Counted from the first letter of the stretch, positions 1-12,115 are shown. The stretch is 64,000 bases of DNA from Exobasidium rhododendri (GCA_026210745.1 CP110630.1:4464001-4528000); one strand, 5' to 3'. Numbers and translations are program-made. The notes: generated by a model from the sequence alone, not told the origin.

Positions 1-3000
1 ACGCTAGCGTTGAAGTAATAGCAAGAGGCATTCCGGGTGTCAGTGAGAGATCCTCTGAGGCTTGGCTCGACCGCACTGAAGATGCACGAAGGGAAAGCAC
101 GGAAGATATCATAGTAGCCGCACCCCTTCTCCCCTTGCAAGAGTCCATGGTGATACAGACATTGTCGGAGCAAGGGAGCTCTCTTCCTCCCCGTTACATC
201 AACGTGATCGCCTTTACTTTCAAGGACAAAATTGACAAACAGAGATTACACTCTAGTGTGACGGCTGCCTTGAAAAGTCAAGAGATCTACCGAACCATCT
301 TCATCGAGACGCAGACCTCAGTCTTGCAAGCCGTGAAGAGAACAGAGGCCAACTGGCGCGTGGAGGAATCCAACCACTTCAAAGAGAGAGCAGTACAGGA
401 CATCATGCGTTCAATGGCTTGCAACGCTCCTCTGCGCTACTGTATCACTGATTCGGGCCAATTCCTGCTGGCCCTTCATCACGCCATCTACGACGGGGAC
501 TCACTGGCTTCCTTGCTTGCTGACATTGAGAGGAGATACCACAACAGCGACGACGAAGCAGTCGACAAAGATCAGAAAGAGTATCAATTCGTCGACTATG
601 TCAGAGAAGTGGGAAAAGTCAGCATGGAGAGCAAGTTGGACGTATGGCAGAAGCGACTAGAAGACAGCATAGTCACGCCCTTCCCGTGCCTGACTGGTCG
701 CAAGGTCGACGGAGAAGCCCCACGAGAGCGCGTCACTGCAGAATGTAGGACACGCGCCTCCCTCACTCAATTGCGGTCACTAGCAAAGGGGGAGAGAGTG
801 ACACTGCAGATGCTCGTCTTGGACACGTTTGCTCGACTCTACAGCCAGTATGTGAGCGAGGATGAAGTCCTCTTTGGCATAGTACTTGGTGGTCGTCTGG
901 GAGAGTTGGCACATGTTCATGGTCCTTGCATCAACACCGTCCCTTTCTCTTATCGAGTCAGCACCGACGACTGGAGAGGGCAGCTACAGGAGACGTACGG
1001 CGAGGCTCTTCGAAATCAGCACGTCTCCTTGCCCGCTCTCAGTCGACGGTTGCGTGTGCAAGATCACCTCTTCAACACCTTGTTCTCCTATCTGGGCGTT
1101 GAGAAGACGAATGAGATGTTCGAAGAGACATCGTCTGAGCTCGCCATCGAATACCCCTTCGCAGTAGAAGTGCAAGAAATGGTTCAGAGTGATGCAATGG
1201 AAGTAAGGCTCGTCTACGATTCGAGGTACTTGTCACCAATACAAGCTTCCCTCTTCTTGCAGCAGCTAGACATGCTGCTGTGCGCCAAAATCCCATCGAA
1301 CGATCAGCTCGATCGACGGATGCTTGCCATCGAGAATGAACATCCCTACACTCCTCAATCCTCTGATGCATTTCTTCACCGATTCCAAATTCACGTCAAG
1401 CGTCAACCGAGTGCGCTCGCCTTCGTCTTCTCTCATGACTACACGTTATCAGATGAAAAGTACACATTCGCTCGATTGGATGAGGCGAGCGACAGAATGG
1501 CAAGAGAGCTGATGAAGAGGTCCGGTGATGTGATAGGGGTGCTGCTGCAACGGGGTCCAACTCTGTATGTTCTACTGCTGTCTATCTGGAAAGCAGCAAA
1601 GGTGAGTAGTGTGCTTTGATGGGTCTTTTTCTTGAGAATGATAGTACTGACTGTATGGACTCGCCTTCTGTCACCAGGTATATCTGCCACTGGATCCATC
1701 GCTTCCACTAGAGCGACTGGAGTACATGGTGTCTGTCGCTAAGCCGGCGTTGATTATATCTGCTGGGGACAGCATCAGGATTGCACAGCAGCTCGGAGAC
1801 TGTGTCTGTGTAGACGAACTGGTCAAGAATGAATCAGATGAAGCAGGCAGCGACCAGCGGTTGCCTCGACCAAGCCTTGAGGCGACCGCGTACATAATTT
1901 TCACCTCTGGATCCAGTGGGAAGCCAAAGGGAGTGCAAGTCTCTCACACGGCATTAGCTGCTGCTCTGTACTCGTGGGATTCACTCCTGCCACACTCTGA
2001 CCGATCGCGCATACTGCAACTAGCTTCGCCTGGATTCGACGTCTTTCTCTTCGAAGTCTGCCTGCCTCTCGCGTCCGGGTTTTCCTTTGCCTCGGCTTCG
2101 AAGGAGGATCTCTTGAACGACTTGGAGTTTACCTTCACCAGACTCGAGCTCACCATGGCAGACCTGCCGGCTGTGCTCGCGACGACTATTCGACCTGAAA
2201 ACATCACCACAAATAGAAGGCTCGAGTGGCTGATGAGTGGCGGGGACGAGATCGACGATCAAGTGATTCAAAGATGGAGCTCTTACGGTCTGATCAATGC
2301 GTGGGGTCCGACCGAGACTACGATTGGCAATACGCTCGGCTTCGTCACCAAAGAAAGCAGCAGGAACTGGATCGGGAAGCCATACCCAACAAGCAGCCTG
2401 TACATTCTTCGCTTCCACTCGACCGACATTGTCTTTCGAGGCTGTGTTGGGGAAATTGCCGTGGGTGGGTCGCAAGTGGCAGACGGTTACGTTGGAAATG
2501 AAGTCATGACTGCCGAGATGTTTGTCACGCTCTCCAGCGGTGCGAGAGTGTACAAGACGGGCGATCGGGGCAGGTTGCTGAGTGACGGGAGTCTCGAGTA
2601 CTTGGGGCGCATGGACGACGGCCAAGTGAAGATCAATTCGCAAAGAGTGGAATTAAAGGAGATTGAAGTGGAGCTGAAGAAGCACAAGACAGTCGTGGAT
2701 GTACTTGTTCGGTATGCAAAGCATCCTGAAATGCAATCCAAGCAACTCGTCGCCTTCTTCGTCGTCGTAGAAGGAGGGAATGACGAAGGGCAAGGAGAGT
2801 ACTTTCGCTGGGATGCAAAGGCCAAGGAAGGTGTTGATTTGTGCTTGAGAGAAGCCAGCAAGCACTTGGCAGGGTACATGATACCAGCGCATTGCTTTGT
2901 TTTGAATGCAAAGCGTCTCCCGCTCACGCCAAACAACAAAGTAGACACGAAGAAGCTGGAGCTGATGTTCGCCAATCTGTCAGCACAGAGTATCCGCCAG

Positions 3001-6000
3001 CAATTTCAGGGGCGATCGGATCAGCAGGACCCTCCATCGTCGACTGGCGTGATGGAGTCTTGGTCAGACGTGGAAGAGAGGCTGAGGGATGTCATTGCTT
3101 CATTCTGTGGCCTGCAAGCGGGGCAGGTGGAGAAGAGAATCTCCTTCTATCACCTGGGAATAGACAGTATCTCTGGCTATAGGTTGCTAAAGAAGATGAG
3201 GGAGAGCGGTTTCGAATCTCTAGTTCTTCGCGATCTGCTAAAGGCGCAGACGATTGCTTCGCTTGCTCTAGTCTTGGAAGGCAAAGGCGACAAAGGCAGT
3301 ACACAGTCGTTGCATAGAGAGTCGAGCCATGAGATGGATAGGAAGTTGCGAGAGAGTTGCGATCCATCGGCATGGCAATTAAGCCCAGAGGACGAAATCA
3401 AGATGATCTTGCCTTGCACGCCACTGCAAGAGGGACTTCTGCTCCAGACCTTGGCAAGCGATGGCGAGCTCTACGTCCATCACCATCTCTTCAGCATGCG
3501 AAAGGCCGACTCGAAGAGTGTTGTCGATGCTATAAGCCAGATGGTCAAGACGTACGATATTCTCAGGACTTCTTTTCACCTTGTCGAGGGACAATTTGTT
3601 CAAGCTGTTCATTCTGATGCAGGCTTGACGGTGCCTCCGACAATTGTGACATCGGACTTGCAAGCCACCATATCTAGTGTGCTATCCATCAAGAGCTTCT
3701 GTGATGAGGAAAGCCTTGCTGCACCCCCTCTGATGATCAAGTTCATTCAGAGCGAGGGCGAGACTGTCCTGGACATCATCTTACATCACGCTTTGTACGA
3801 CGGGGAGAGTCTGGAGATGCTCTTCGATGAGATCGAGGAGAGGGTGAAGAAAAGGCATAGTGAAGAGAAGAGTCGCCTCCAATTCGAAGATCTCTTGCCC
3901 TCGCTCCTTTCTACACCAAGGGATGAAGAGTATATTGTGAACCAGATAGGGGATTGTCCTAGCACTCTTCTAGGACGGTATCCGTCCAAGCCTTCTTCTC
4001 GACCTTGTCACATGATCAAGCAGGCGTTGAACGTCGATGTAAAGTCGCTCTTGACATTTGCGTCTTCTTTGGGCGTTTCAGTTCAAGTGGTGGCGCTGTT
4101 CTCTTTCTCGAAGCTGCTTGCCCATCTTACGAAGCGCAACAACGTCTTGTTTGCCCAACTGTTCAGCTTGAGAGACTCTCTAATCGGAGCTGAAAGTGTC
4201 ATTGGACCTGCTCTCAACTCGGTCCTGACCAAGGTTACTTTTACATGCGACGAAACCACGTCGGACACATTACGGAGACTGCAAAGAGATCATGATGCAG
4301 GACGAGAGCATCGATGTGCTTCGATGGTGAAGGTAATGCGTCTTCTCAAGAAGGAACGCGGAGGAGAGGCTGTTGAATTTGACTCGCTCTTTGACTTCCA
4401 AAACGTACGAGAGGACGACAAGCACACCGAAGAGGCCGCCACGGAGAAGGTGATGGTACCCTGGGATGATCGAGAAGATGCGGACGACAACAATCATACC
4501 CAGTACGCTCTCAATATTCAATTCAAGATGGAGGGAAGAAACATGTCGGCGATAGCAGTGGGTGATTCTACTTGCTTCTCTCTCGTCGATCTAAGGGAGA
4601 TGATGATGCTGCTGGAGGGTATACTGGCCTTAACCGTTGCACAGTCCAGTTTGCCTACAACGGTGATGCCAGATGGTGTCTCGGATATCAGTGGCCTTGG
4701 TGTGGAGGACTCTAGCAAAACGCCATCTTACATGTCGTCATTATCGACACCGCGATTCGACGTGCACCTGAGTAGTAGGTCAGATCGACCTCGCAGAGAA
4801 TTGACGGCTATCGAAGAGATGGTCAGTGTGATTATTGCTGAGATGATAGATTCTGAAGGGGAGACACTGGAAGTGACAGCGCCAGTCAGTCAGTTCGGAT
4901 TGGACTCCATCACGGCAATCAAGATGGCCTCCCTGTTAAGAAAGAAGGGCATCGCAGTGGGCGTTGTTGATATACTGCAAGGAAGGACCATCGAAGGGAT
5001 CAGCCGACGGTTGCAGGAGAGGAAGGACAACATCTCTACAAAGGAGAAGCAAAAGGATGGCAATATTGACAGCTTCAATCTAAAGGAGACCGAAGAGATA
5101 GCCAAGGAGATGATGATCGAAGTCGATCAGATAGAGGCTGTCTTGCCACTCCTCCCCGGACAAGAATTCGAACTAGCAGAGTACTTGCAAAGTAGAGGGC
5201 AAGGCGGGATCTTTTCTTTCATTTACAGAATAAAGCTCGAAAGTTTCAGTGAAGAAAGACTGGCGCAAGCATGGCACGAATTGTGCAACTGCCACTCAAT
5301 CTTGAGAAGCTGCTTTCGACTGCACAATGGTAGACCACTCCAGATAATGTTACGCCACGTCAACGAGCTGGACTCCTGGCAAACAAGACGAATAGACGTG
5401 CCCATGGAAGAGTGGCTCGAGGGAGGAGAGTATCGGAATGTTGAGTGGGTGGAGGAAGCTTGCAAGATCAAGGAGGATCTTGCTCTGCCACCGCGGGCTG
5501 CTTGTCTTGTCAGGGCTCTCGATGGGTACGTGTTCGTTCTCCGCCTTCATCACATCCTCTATGATGCGTGGTCGATTGCTATCATGATGCAAGACTTGGA
5601 TCGTTTGTATCGGGACAGTAATGCTAGAATCTGCACAGGCAACCACATTGACTACGTCAAGCATGCCATTCAAGAGAAGGATACACTGCACGAGGAATCC
5701 AAGGAGTACTGGAAGAGACTGCTCTTGGACGTGCCGCCGTGTATCGTGCCAGACAGAGAGGCCCGTTCAGGAGAGAGTCAACGCCGCCGAAAGAAGACGG
5801 CATTCGTGTCATTTGCAAACGTCCTGGAACATGCCTCTGCTCTCGACTCGTACTTTAAAACGACCGAAAATACTAGCCTCGCGACAGTCTTCATCGCTGC
5901 TTGGTCTAAGGTGCTGCTACGTCTTTTCGATTCGCATGGTCGAGTCCAGTTTGGTCTCTATCATCGTGCTCGATCGACAGACTATCAGGATGTGGAGAGG

Positions 6001-6495
6001 GTCGCCTCGAATTGCATGAATGTTTTGCCCCTTGTCGTGAAGCGAGATAGCGGTGCAATTACAGCTGCCATGTCTCTTGAAATCAAGGCGCAGCTCGAAG
6101 ATCAGTGTCGCTTCGAGACATCAACAAGTATAGTTGACATTCTTGCATGGTTCAATCGTGACGCTGCTCAGTGGAATACCTACTTGAATCTGCTGTGGGA
6201 CGGTGAAAGTTACGACTCAAAAGCGGATCAGGAAGTGGCTGTTTTTGAAAGCGTCAACCCTCTGGCACTCTTTAGCGACGACCTCGACGTGCCGCGTGAG
6301 GAAAGTACCTTTAACGATGATCACTGGAAATCGGCGAGACTGTGCAACATGAGAATAGACATCAATGTGGATGTGCACTGGGACCGTCAAAAGGACTGCA
6401 TCAATGTGGCATTCCGCTATCAAGAAGGTATCTGGTCCGCGAATGATGTACTAAACATACTCGACGAGCTGAAAGGCTACGTTGTGTCCTTGTAG
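1..6495 (+). CDS. Nonribosomal peptide synthetase, siderophore (ferrichrome) type, 3' part
   Basis: Large multimodular synthetase open from the window edge; the true start lies upstream. Exons 1-1601 (frame from base 3) and 1678-6495; the 76-nt intron closes in phase 0. About 2138 residues are visible. Domain order: condensation (LHHAIYDG near 475), adenylation (FTSGSSGKPKG, AWGPTETT, YKTGDRG, LPLTPNNKVD), carrier (LGIDSI near 3160), condensation (LHHALYDG near 3785), carrier (FGLDSI near 4895), terminal condensation (LHHILYDAWS near 5550). A tail of T-C units without their own A domains is known for ferrichrome-type synthetases (SidC, Sid2, NPS2), where they reuse hydroxyornithine units. Making an intracellular hydroxamate siderophore is therefore inferred; the product cannot be fixed because upstream A domains are missing. 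Each carrier serine and condensation HHxxxD is intact, so the visible modules look functional. Confidence 0.88.
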
Positions 6496-6742
6496 GAAGG
6501 TTGTACTGAAGGGCACCCTAGCATGTACAGTAGATAGAACTTTGACTGTGAAAGTTCCATTGACACATCTTGCTAATTATCACGTGCATTTAAATTTTAA
6601 ACATTTCCAATTCAATTTTGTGATTATAGGGACCCGTCTTCCAAAATTGCTGCTCAGTCTGAAGACCTTTCCACTCCCATCTCTACCGCCCTCTCGCCAC
6701 AGTAAATACCCATTTTTGACGCACAGTAGGGACGAGTTTACA

Positions 6743-7427
6743 ATGGCCAAATCACTAAGAGCTTCATCGAAGGTGAAGGCCAGGAATGCGAGGCGTTTTG
6801 GAGATAATACCGACTACGCCGTAGCACAAGCAGCTCGACTACATGCAATCTCACAGCGGTTGAAGGAGCGTACAAAGGGGCCTACAGTCACCGATCAAGA
6901 GAAGAAAGGAGGGGAGAGCGAAGGTCAAGAGGGAGAAGAGGACATCGAAGGACCGGATGAATCGAAAGGTTGGTATTCGTGCTTTGAGAGTGTTGGAGAG
7001 GAAGGTGTGATGCTTGGCAAGGGGGGAGGGAAAGAGAAGTCTGAAATTGGGCATACAGAAATGCTTGGTGGCGATTGGCTCGGCTTGATAGATCCAGAGC
7101 TGATCACTCTGCTTGATCATGACGCTTTGGGGCATGGGAAGTGGGGTTCTCTGGAGTGGATGTTCAGAGCATCGACGTGATAATTTCCCAACTTGCTTTG
7201 CTTTGTTGACAACAATTCACTGACACACACACAAAAACACACCCTCCTTGCTGCCCTCTTCACATTCCTTGCAACGAGCAGCCATGGATGTCGAAGGCGT
7301 ACCAGCTGCGAAGAAAATCAGCACTTCAGGCCCAAGGTGGTCAAGGCGAGAAACGTGGAGAAAGGCGAGAGGGATCAAGCCAAAGGAAGGCAGCAAGAAC
7401 GGCGGACGACCGAAGCGAAGAAGATGA
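6743..7427 (+). CDS. DUF2423-domain small basic protein, probably nucleolar
   Basis: The N-terminus MAKSLRASSKVKARNARR matches the start of the fungal DUF2423 family (yeast YBL028C, small basic nucleolar proteins). The family's C-terminal signature KISTSGPR appears after an intron, in exon 7282-7427, followed by a basic tail ending KRRR. The acceptor at 7281 follows a pyrimidine-rich tract and needs a donor in phase 1. Two donors fit: after 6968 (intron 313 nt, 123 aa) or after 7004 (277 nt, 135 aa). Both introns would be long for this window, so a further small exon is possible. The open frame continuing to 7180 is probably intron read-through. The family assignment is firm; the middle of the gene is not. 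Confidence 0.72.
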
Positions 7428-7720
7428 AGTTTTACTCTACTTGAGATTCAACATGTATTATAGGCCGGCATTTGATCTACGAAGGACGACGAATAGAATA
7501 CGACTGGTCAACATGTCCGCTACAGAATGATGTGTAGAAAGTGTGATCGCGGTGGGAAGACGCTTTGGTGTGTGAAGAAGCGTGACTGTGACGCTGCTAC
7601 TGTGCGTTGAGGACGTAGGCAACTTCGACATCAGTGGTGATGTTGATCAGACTGAGGGCAAAAGGTGCGTAGGTCAGATAGAATCACTCTCGTTGCTTTA
7701 TCTTTTAGAATCTCCTCAAC

Positions 7721-8356
7721 TTACATGTCGAAAAGGCCGACCGCATCAGTATTATTTGAGATTGCCGCTGACTTTTCCCGGACGCTCTGTCGTACAACGT
7801 TTTCCTGCGTGTGATTGGTGAGCAATGTTCGAATGACGGCGGGATTTGTCGTCTTCATCAGAGCCGGTGTTGTTGCAATCTTGGCTTTCGCGACGTCGCT
7901 TCCTAAAGCGACTCTTTCCGAAGTAAGTGACAGCAGAGCTGCCGTTACTGAAGCTCGCGAAAGTAAGGTAGAGCTAGATGACGATAGAGGAAGCGAAGCA
8001 AAAGAAGACATCAGAAAGTGAAAGATATCATCCACTGCATCTGTCCTTGATTCAGTCTTGCCGAATTGGTCAGTTTTGTTGCTCGAATAGAAAAGATACG
8101 GCGGCGCTTTTCTACCGCCAACGCTGAAGATCCTTCGAGGAGGAGTAATGGCAAAAGGTTGCTCTGCACTCAAAAAGGCATACACAATCTCCCTTTCCCT
8201 CGAGCAAGCTGTTCCCAAGGAGATTCTGGCCGAGAGTAGCGCAATGATACCGTCTTCGAAATTTTGCAGGTCTTTCCGAACTTCTGTCAACGTCGCAGCA
8301 GCAGCAACTAGTGATGTCAGCGAGAGTATCACGAGGCTCGGTGAAAGGAGCAGCAT
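7721..8356 (-). CDS. Putative secreted protein, weakly HsbA-like
   Basis: A 211-codon frame starting with a convincing signal peptide (MLLLSPSLVILSLTSLVAAA), then a short helix-like stretch LTEVRKDLQNFEDGIIALLS. The alternating Leu/Ala/Asp pattern there and in the C-terminal third (SVTAALLSLTSERVALGSDV) recalls fungal hydrophobic-surface-binding protein A (PF12296), but no invariant residue settles it. The middle (8000-8220) looks less protein-like and may hide an intron; a possible acceptor reads TCATCTAG near 7970 on the minus strand. Exon limits are therefore unsure. Alternative: a chance frame in an intergenic region. It sits alone between a DUF2423 gene and a 1.4-kb gap. Confidence 0.35.
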   Translation of the reverse strand: MLLLSPSLVILSLTSLVAAAATLTEVRKDLQNFEDGIIALLSARISLGTACSREREIVYAFLSAEQPFAITPPRRIFSVGGRKAPPYLFYSSNKTDQFGKTESRTDAVDDIFHFLMSSFASLPLSSSSSTLLSRASVTAALLSLTSERVALGSDVAKAKIATTPALMKTTNPAVIRTLLTNHTQENVVRQSVREKSAAISNNTDAVGLFDM

Positions 8357-8608
8357 AGTCGTCGAAAGTGATGATGGTGCGAAAGGAATGAACGAGGGAG
8401 AACGACAATCGTACGCCCTGAGCTATAATGGCTCCAAGTCGGCCGCCGTTCAGTGACGGGGCTTTCCAACTGTCTTCGCATAGCTTCCTTGATGCTGTCC
8501 GAAGCCAATGACGGCTTTCTTTCAGGCACCCGGTTTTTTCACTTAGTAGTGACCTGACATTGTCTGAGATATAGGGTATCGCCCCGCTACAGCAGCATGC
8601 AATAGCGG

Positions 8609-8628
8609 ACACACACACACACACACAC
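8609..8628. repeat. (AC)10 microsatellite
   Basis: Ten perfect AC units in intergenic DNA. Confidence 0.95.
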
Positions 8629-8872
8629 GCTCGCTCTCTCTTCTTCTTCTTTGCTTCGCTTCTAATTTCACCGTTCAGGCCGTCCGTGAGGATCAGGGTA
8701 TACATGGTCTAAATTGACTCAGGAGCCGGCCGGCCCTCTTGAAAGTGCTGCTTTGCTTCTCTCAGGGGGTCCCCAGTTTGTCAAGCAAGCCACGAATACG
8801 TAAAGTCGCGTCAAGGAAGATAATGGGGAAAAAAATGAATCACCACTCTTTGGAATGTTGTATAAGATTGAG

Positions 8873-8897
8873 AGTACAGTACAGTACAGTACAGTAC
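8873..8897. repeat. (AGTAC)5 tandem repeat
   Basis: Five perfect AGTAC units. The overlapping GTAC tetranucleotides make each junction palindromic. It lies in the gap between the putative secreted gene and the Ser/Pro-rich gene. Confidence 0.95.
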
Positions 8898-9802
8898 TGC
8901 TAAACAATGGCTGGCAGATCTGAATGGCTGACAATAATTTCCGGCCGCAAGAGAGAGAGAGGGAGAGACCCACACAATGACAAGAAGATGCCGTAGAACT
9001 GTTTTCATTGTACTGCAATGGAACTTTCATTGTGAGAAACGCCGCAATACCGACGGCAAACCAAGAAAGGAGACAATCCTTGACGTACTTCCTGTTGATG
9101 GCAGCGGGAGCAGTCACTTGACTGTTCCCATCGGTTGTAGTATTTCCGTATCGTCAGGCACGCATCAAGACGAATGGTCTGTAAGGGGGTGGAGAAGGAG
9201 CACTAAGGCCTTGTCGAGTGTCGGATTATTGTCGGTCACTCGCTCGCCCCCTTTGCCCCTGTGATTGGCGAAGGATTCTTTCGTCGCTGAGTGAAGCTAA
9301 ATGAATCTGTTCTTCTATGTCCAAAATAGAAGCGCCTTGTGCCCCTGCCTAGAAAATTAAAGTCCTTTTTCAGCTGCCACTCTTGCGAGACTCCACGTGT
9401 AATCTGGGGACGCCGCTTTAGGTTTGGTCCAACGTCTGGTTGGTACCTTGCAACCGTCATTACAAGTCACACTAGCAGAATCCACCTTTTTCGATTCTTC
9501 CTTCCTTCTTATTACCCCATCCATTCACTCTTGAAGGACCGACCTTCCCTTCTTCTTCACTCGGCTTGCCCTTGCAGAAATACATCTGAAGAAGAACACA
9601 CAGCCCTCGGTGCTCATCCCACTCGAGTGCACAATTCGACACACTGAGTAGCAGCATTTGCATCGAGATCGATCACAAGAGAAACACACGCCCTTACACC
9701 AACGCACACTGACGCACACGACCACCAATTTTGATCCATATCCGATTTATACCCCCCTTCCGATCATTCGTGCAAAACTTCATCCACCACGCAGAGAACT
9801 CT

Positions 9803-12115
9803 ATGACCCATCCTATTACCCATGCTCAAGTGCCAGTACAAAAAGACGCAGTGTCGCATGATCAGCCAAGTCGTGTCTTTTCGCAAGAAGACCACCAAAC
9901 GGAAGAGGATGGCGACGATGTCTTCTCCAATCCAGACACAGCAGAGCTAGAATCATCCAGAAGTGATGCAACAGGCGCCACTAGCCCTACACCACACTCG
10001 CCTGGTCCAAGCAGCCCATCCAACAGAGGAACTAGCCATATTGCCATTGTCACTTCGCAGTACGCAGACCCCCTGGGAACACTAAAACAGTCAGAATATA
10101 GCAACTTCACGCCCATCAAACAGCAGGTCCCAAGTCAAGCCATCCTTGGCAATCTTCCCTCGGCTGACATCGCACAGCATCCCTTTCAACGGGATCAAGA
10201 TACCGTGATCGAGACACCCAAGATCGACACATCACCACAAGTGACAGTACGACCTCAATTTGGTAGGACACTGTCCGGGTCCGGCCTGTCGACGAACGAG
10301 GGACAATCTTCTCTGCTGTCAAACAATTCGACCAGCCGTGTAACGACACCTCGTAAAGGAGGACACCTTTCGTCACAGAGCGCTTCTCATCTCAACTTGT
10401 CACAGATCCATAATCACCCTCTACCTTCTGCTCATGAGATGCCTTCAGACCCTCAAGAGGCATCGACTTTATCAAAGCTTTTTGCCCATCCTCCAGCTCA
10501 AAGCCCAGTGGATGAGCTCAGTAGCTACGGACTTGGCGTTGTCAGCCCAGGCAATACCACTGCACATGGCTTATCTGGCTCTAGTACGCCAATCTTGCCA
10601 AACATGCCAAACACACCGCTCACATCATCCAACCTATTCTCTTCAAGATTAAGATCTCGCCCTACGACTCGACCACCATCCCCAGATCGCTTCTCTTCTC
10701 CAAGTAGAGGAGGGGTGAATACCGGTCTAGGGATCGGCTCCTTGCTGCACGGTGGCACTGAAGGAGGATTCAGCGAAGAAAGCATCTTTGAACGAGACAT
10801 CGAACATCGTGATGCGGGTCATCTCTTAAGTAAGCAGGAAGCAGTGGATGTTGCGATCCCCAGCGTCTTGGATGATGCAGTTGAAGCAATCACTTGTGAT
10901 GATGCAGACCACGTCGAAATCGTTACACCGCATCCAGCCCCCTCACCGCTTGCGCTCAGTGCCCAGGCCTTGTCAGCACTTAGCATCAACCAGAGTCAGC
11001 AGCAGAGCCCGAACATCTCCCACACCAATCCTCCTACTCACTCTCCCTCTCCGCCATTGTCAATTTCTGGCGGGGTCAATGCGGCACCACCTGGTTCCAT
11101 GGCAGCTCAGATTGCCGAAAGCCTGGCCTTTAAGTCTGGTCAGGCAGGCGTAGAAGACTCGACCTCCATGGCCAACTCCCCGCTGCCTCCCTCTACTTCC
11201 CGACATCGACGACCTCACTCCGACGCCAGTGTGAGCAGCAGCACGTCTTTACGGTCTCGATCTCCTCAATTGCCTCTGTCGATTGGTGTTCAGCAGGTTT
11301 TAGATGCGAATCATAGCTCATCTGCACAGGTGGCATCTGCCTCTCGATCTCTCTCTACTTCGCCTGCCGGCAACGGACTCTCAAAGTCGACTTCGCTAGC
11401 TACCACACCGCGATCGGGCTCTGTTTCTCACGCAAATCTGGCATCGATGTTGTCTCAAGCTTCTTCGCCGAAAGTGAATGCATCTCTACCGCTCGCTACA
11501 GCATTCCCTTCTTTACCCCTGCCCAATCCGTTCCGAGGTCACTCACCGAACACCCTCACCACTTCCCTTCCGGATGGCGGCATGCCAATGCTCTCGAGTG
11601 TTAGTATGGATGGTGCAGTCATGACGACAAGTGACTCCGCTACGATGAGTGCAAGTTTGGATGGCTTGGCAGATGTGATTGCGTCCTCTCAATCGAGTTC
11701 CAACCTTAAGTCACTGGGGTCGACATCTCCTACGTCTCGAATGAGGGGACTAGATCTTGAAGACGAAGTGGGACCATACTCTTCCCGAGGTTCTGCCGTG
11801 TCTAGTACTTTGCCTCGCCACATCACCGAAGAGGAAGATCACAGTATGCCGGGCTCCTTTTCGCTCGGTCTACTGGACATTACTCCCAACGAGGACACCC
11901 TTTCAAGCATTCACACAGTCAAACATGCCACTTCTTCTTCTTCTACCGTGACACCCAAGAAACGACTAAGCTTCTTCAGCTATGCAGACATCATCAATCA
12001 CACACCTGCCGAAGTTGTCGACTTTGACACAGCGCTTCGACAAGGAGAAGGATCGATGAGTACCTCGTCCTCGATCGGTCAAAGTCTTGGCGCCGGTCCC
12101 AATGGGCCAAGCTGA
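9803..12115 (+). CDS. Ser/Pro/Thr-rich protein of unknown function
   Basis: Single-exon frame of 770 residues from the first in-frame ATG (9803); the frame is open a little further upstream but only with non-ATG codons. Composition is strongly Ser, Pro, Thr, Gln and Asn with many SP/TP sites, suggesting a disordered phosphoprotein. No globular domain, signal peptide or membrane segment is visible. The only ordered-looking part is the C-terminal motif KKRLSFFSYADIINHTP near 11955-12010, preceded by a TPKKR basic patch. I have an uncertain memory of similar SFxSYADL motifs in uncharacterised basidiomycete proteins. Codon use and the intact length argue for a real gene; function unknown. Confidence 0.78.
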   Translation: MTHPITHAQVPVQKDAVSHDQPSRVFSQEDHQTEEDGDDVFSNPDTAELESSRSDATGATSPTPHSPGPSSPSNRGTSHIAIVTSQYADPLGTLKQSEYSNFTPIKQQVPSQAILGNLPSADIAQHPFQRDQDTVIETPKIDTSPQVTVRPQFGRTLSGSGLSTNEGQSSLLSNNSTSRVTTPRKGGHLSSQSASHLNLSQIHNHPLPSAHEMPSDPQEASTLSKLFAHPPAQSPVDELSSYGLGVVSPGNTTAHGLSGSSTPILPNMPNTPLTSSNLFSSRLRSRPTTRPPSPDRFSSPSRGGVNTGLGIGSLLHGGTEGGFSEESIFERDIEHRDAGHLLSKQEAVDVAIPSVLDDAVEAITCDDADHVEIVTPHPAPSPLALSAQALSALSINQSQQQSPNISHTNPPTHSPSPPLSISGGVNAAPPGSMAAQIAESLAFKSGQAGVEDSTSMANSPLPPSTSRHRRPHSDASVSSSTSLRSRSPQLPLSIGVQQVLDANHSSSAQVASASRSLSTSPAGNGLSKSTSLATTPRSGSVSHANLASMLSQASSPKVNASLPLATAFPSLPLPNPFRGHSPNTLTTSLPDGGMPMLSSVSMDGAVMTTSDSATMSASLDGLADVIASSQSSSNLKSLGSTSPTSRMRGLDLEDEVGPYSSRGSAVSSTLPRHITEEEDHSMPGSFSLGLLDITPNEDTLSSIHTVKHATSSSSTVTPKKRLSFFSYADIINHTPAEVVDFDTALRQGEGSMSTSSSIGQSLGAGPNGPS

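Larger units (their letters stand above)
8357..9802. other. Gene-poor 1.4-kb stretch
   Basis: No credible gene. It holds an (AC)10 microsatellite at 8609-8628, five tandem AGTAC units at 8873-8897, and C/T- and CA-rich sequence from 9480 to 9730 that is probably the promoter and 5' UTR of the Ser/Pro-rich gene starting at 9803. Confidence 0.6.

Noticed and set aside
2020..2643. 207-codon minus-strand frame within the NRPS
   Set aside because: Complement of the adenylation domain.
8112..8705. 197-codon minus-strand frame
   Set aside because: Overlaps the better signal-peptide frame; contains a CV repeat from the AC microsatellite.
9731..9802. N-terminal extension of the Ser/Pro-rich protein
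   Set aside because: It would need a TTG start; the first ATG is at 9803.
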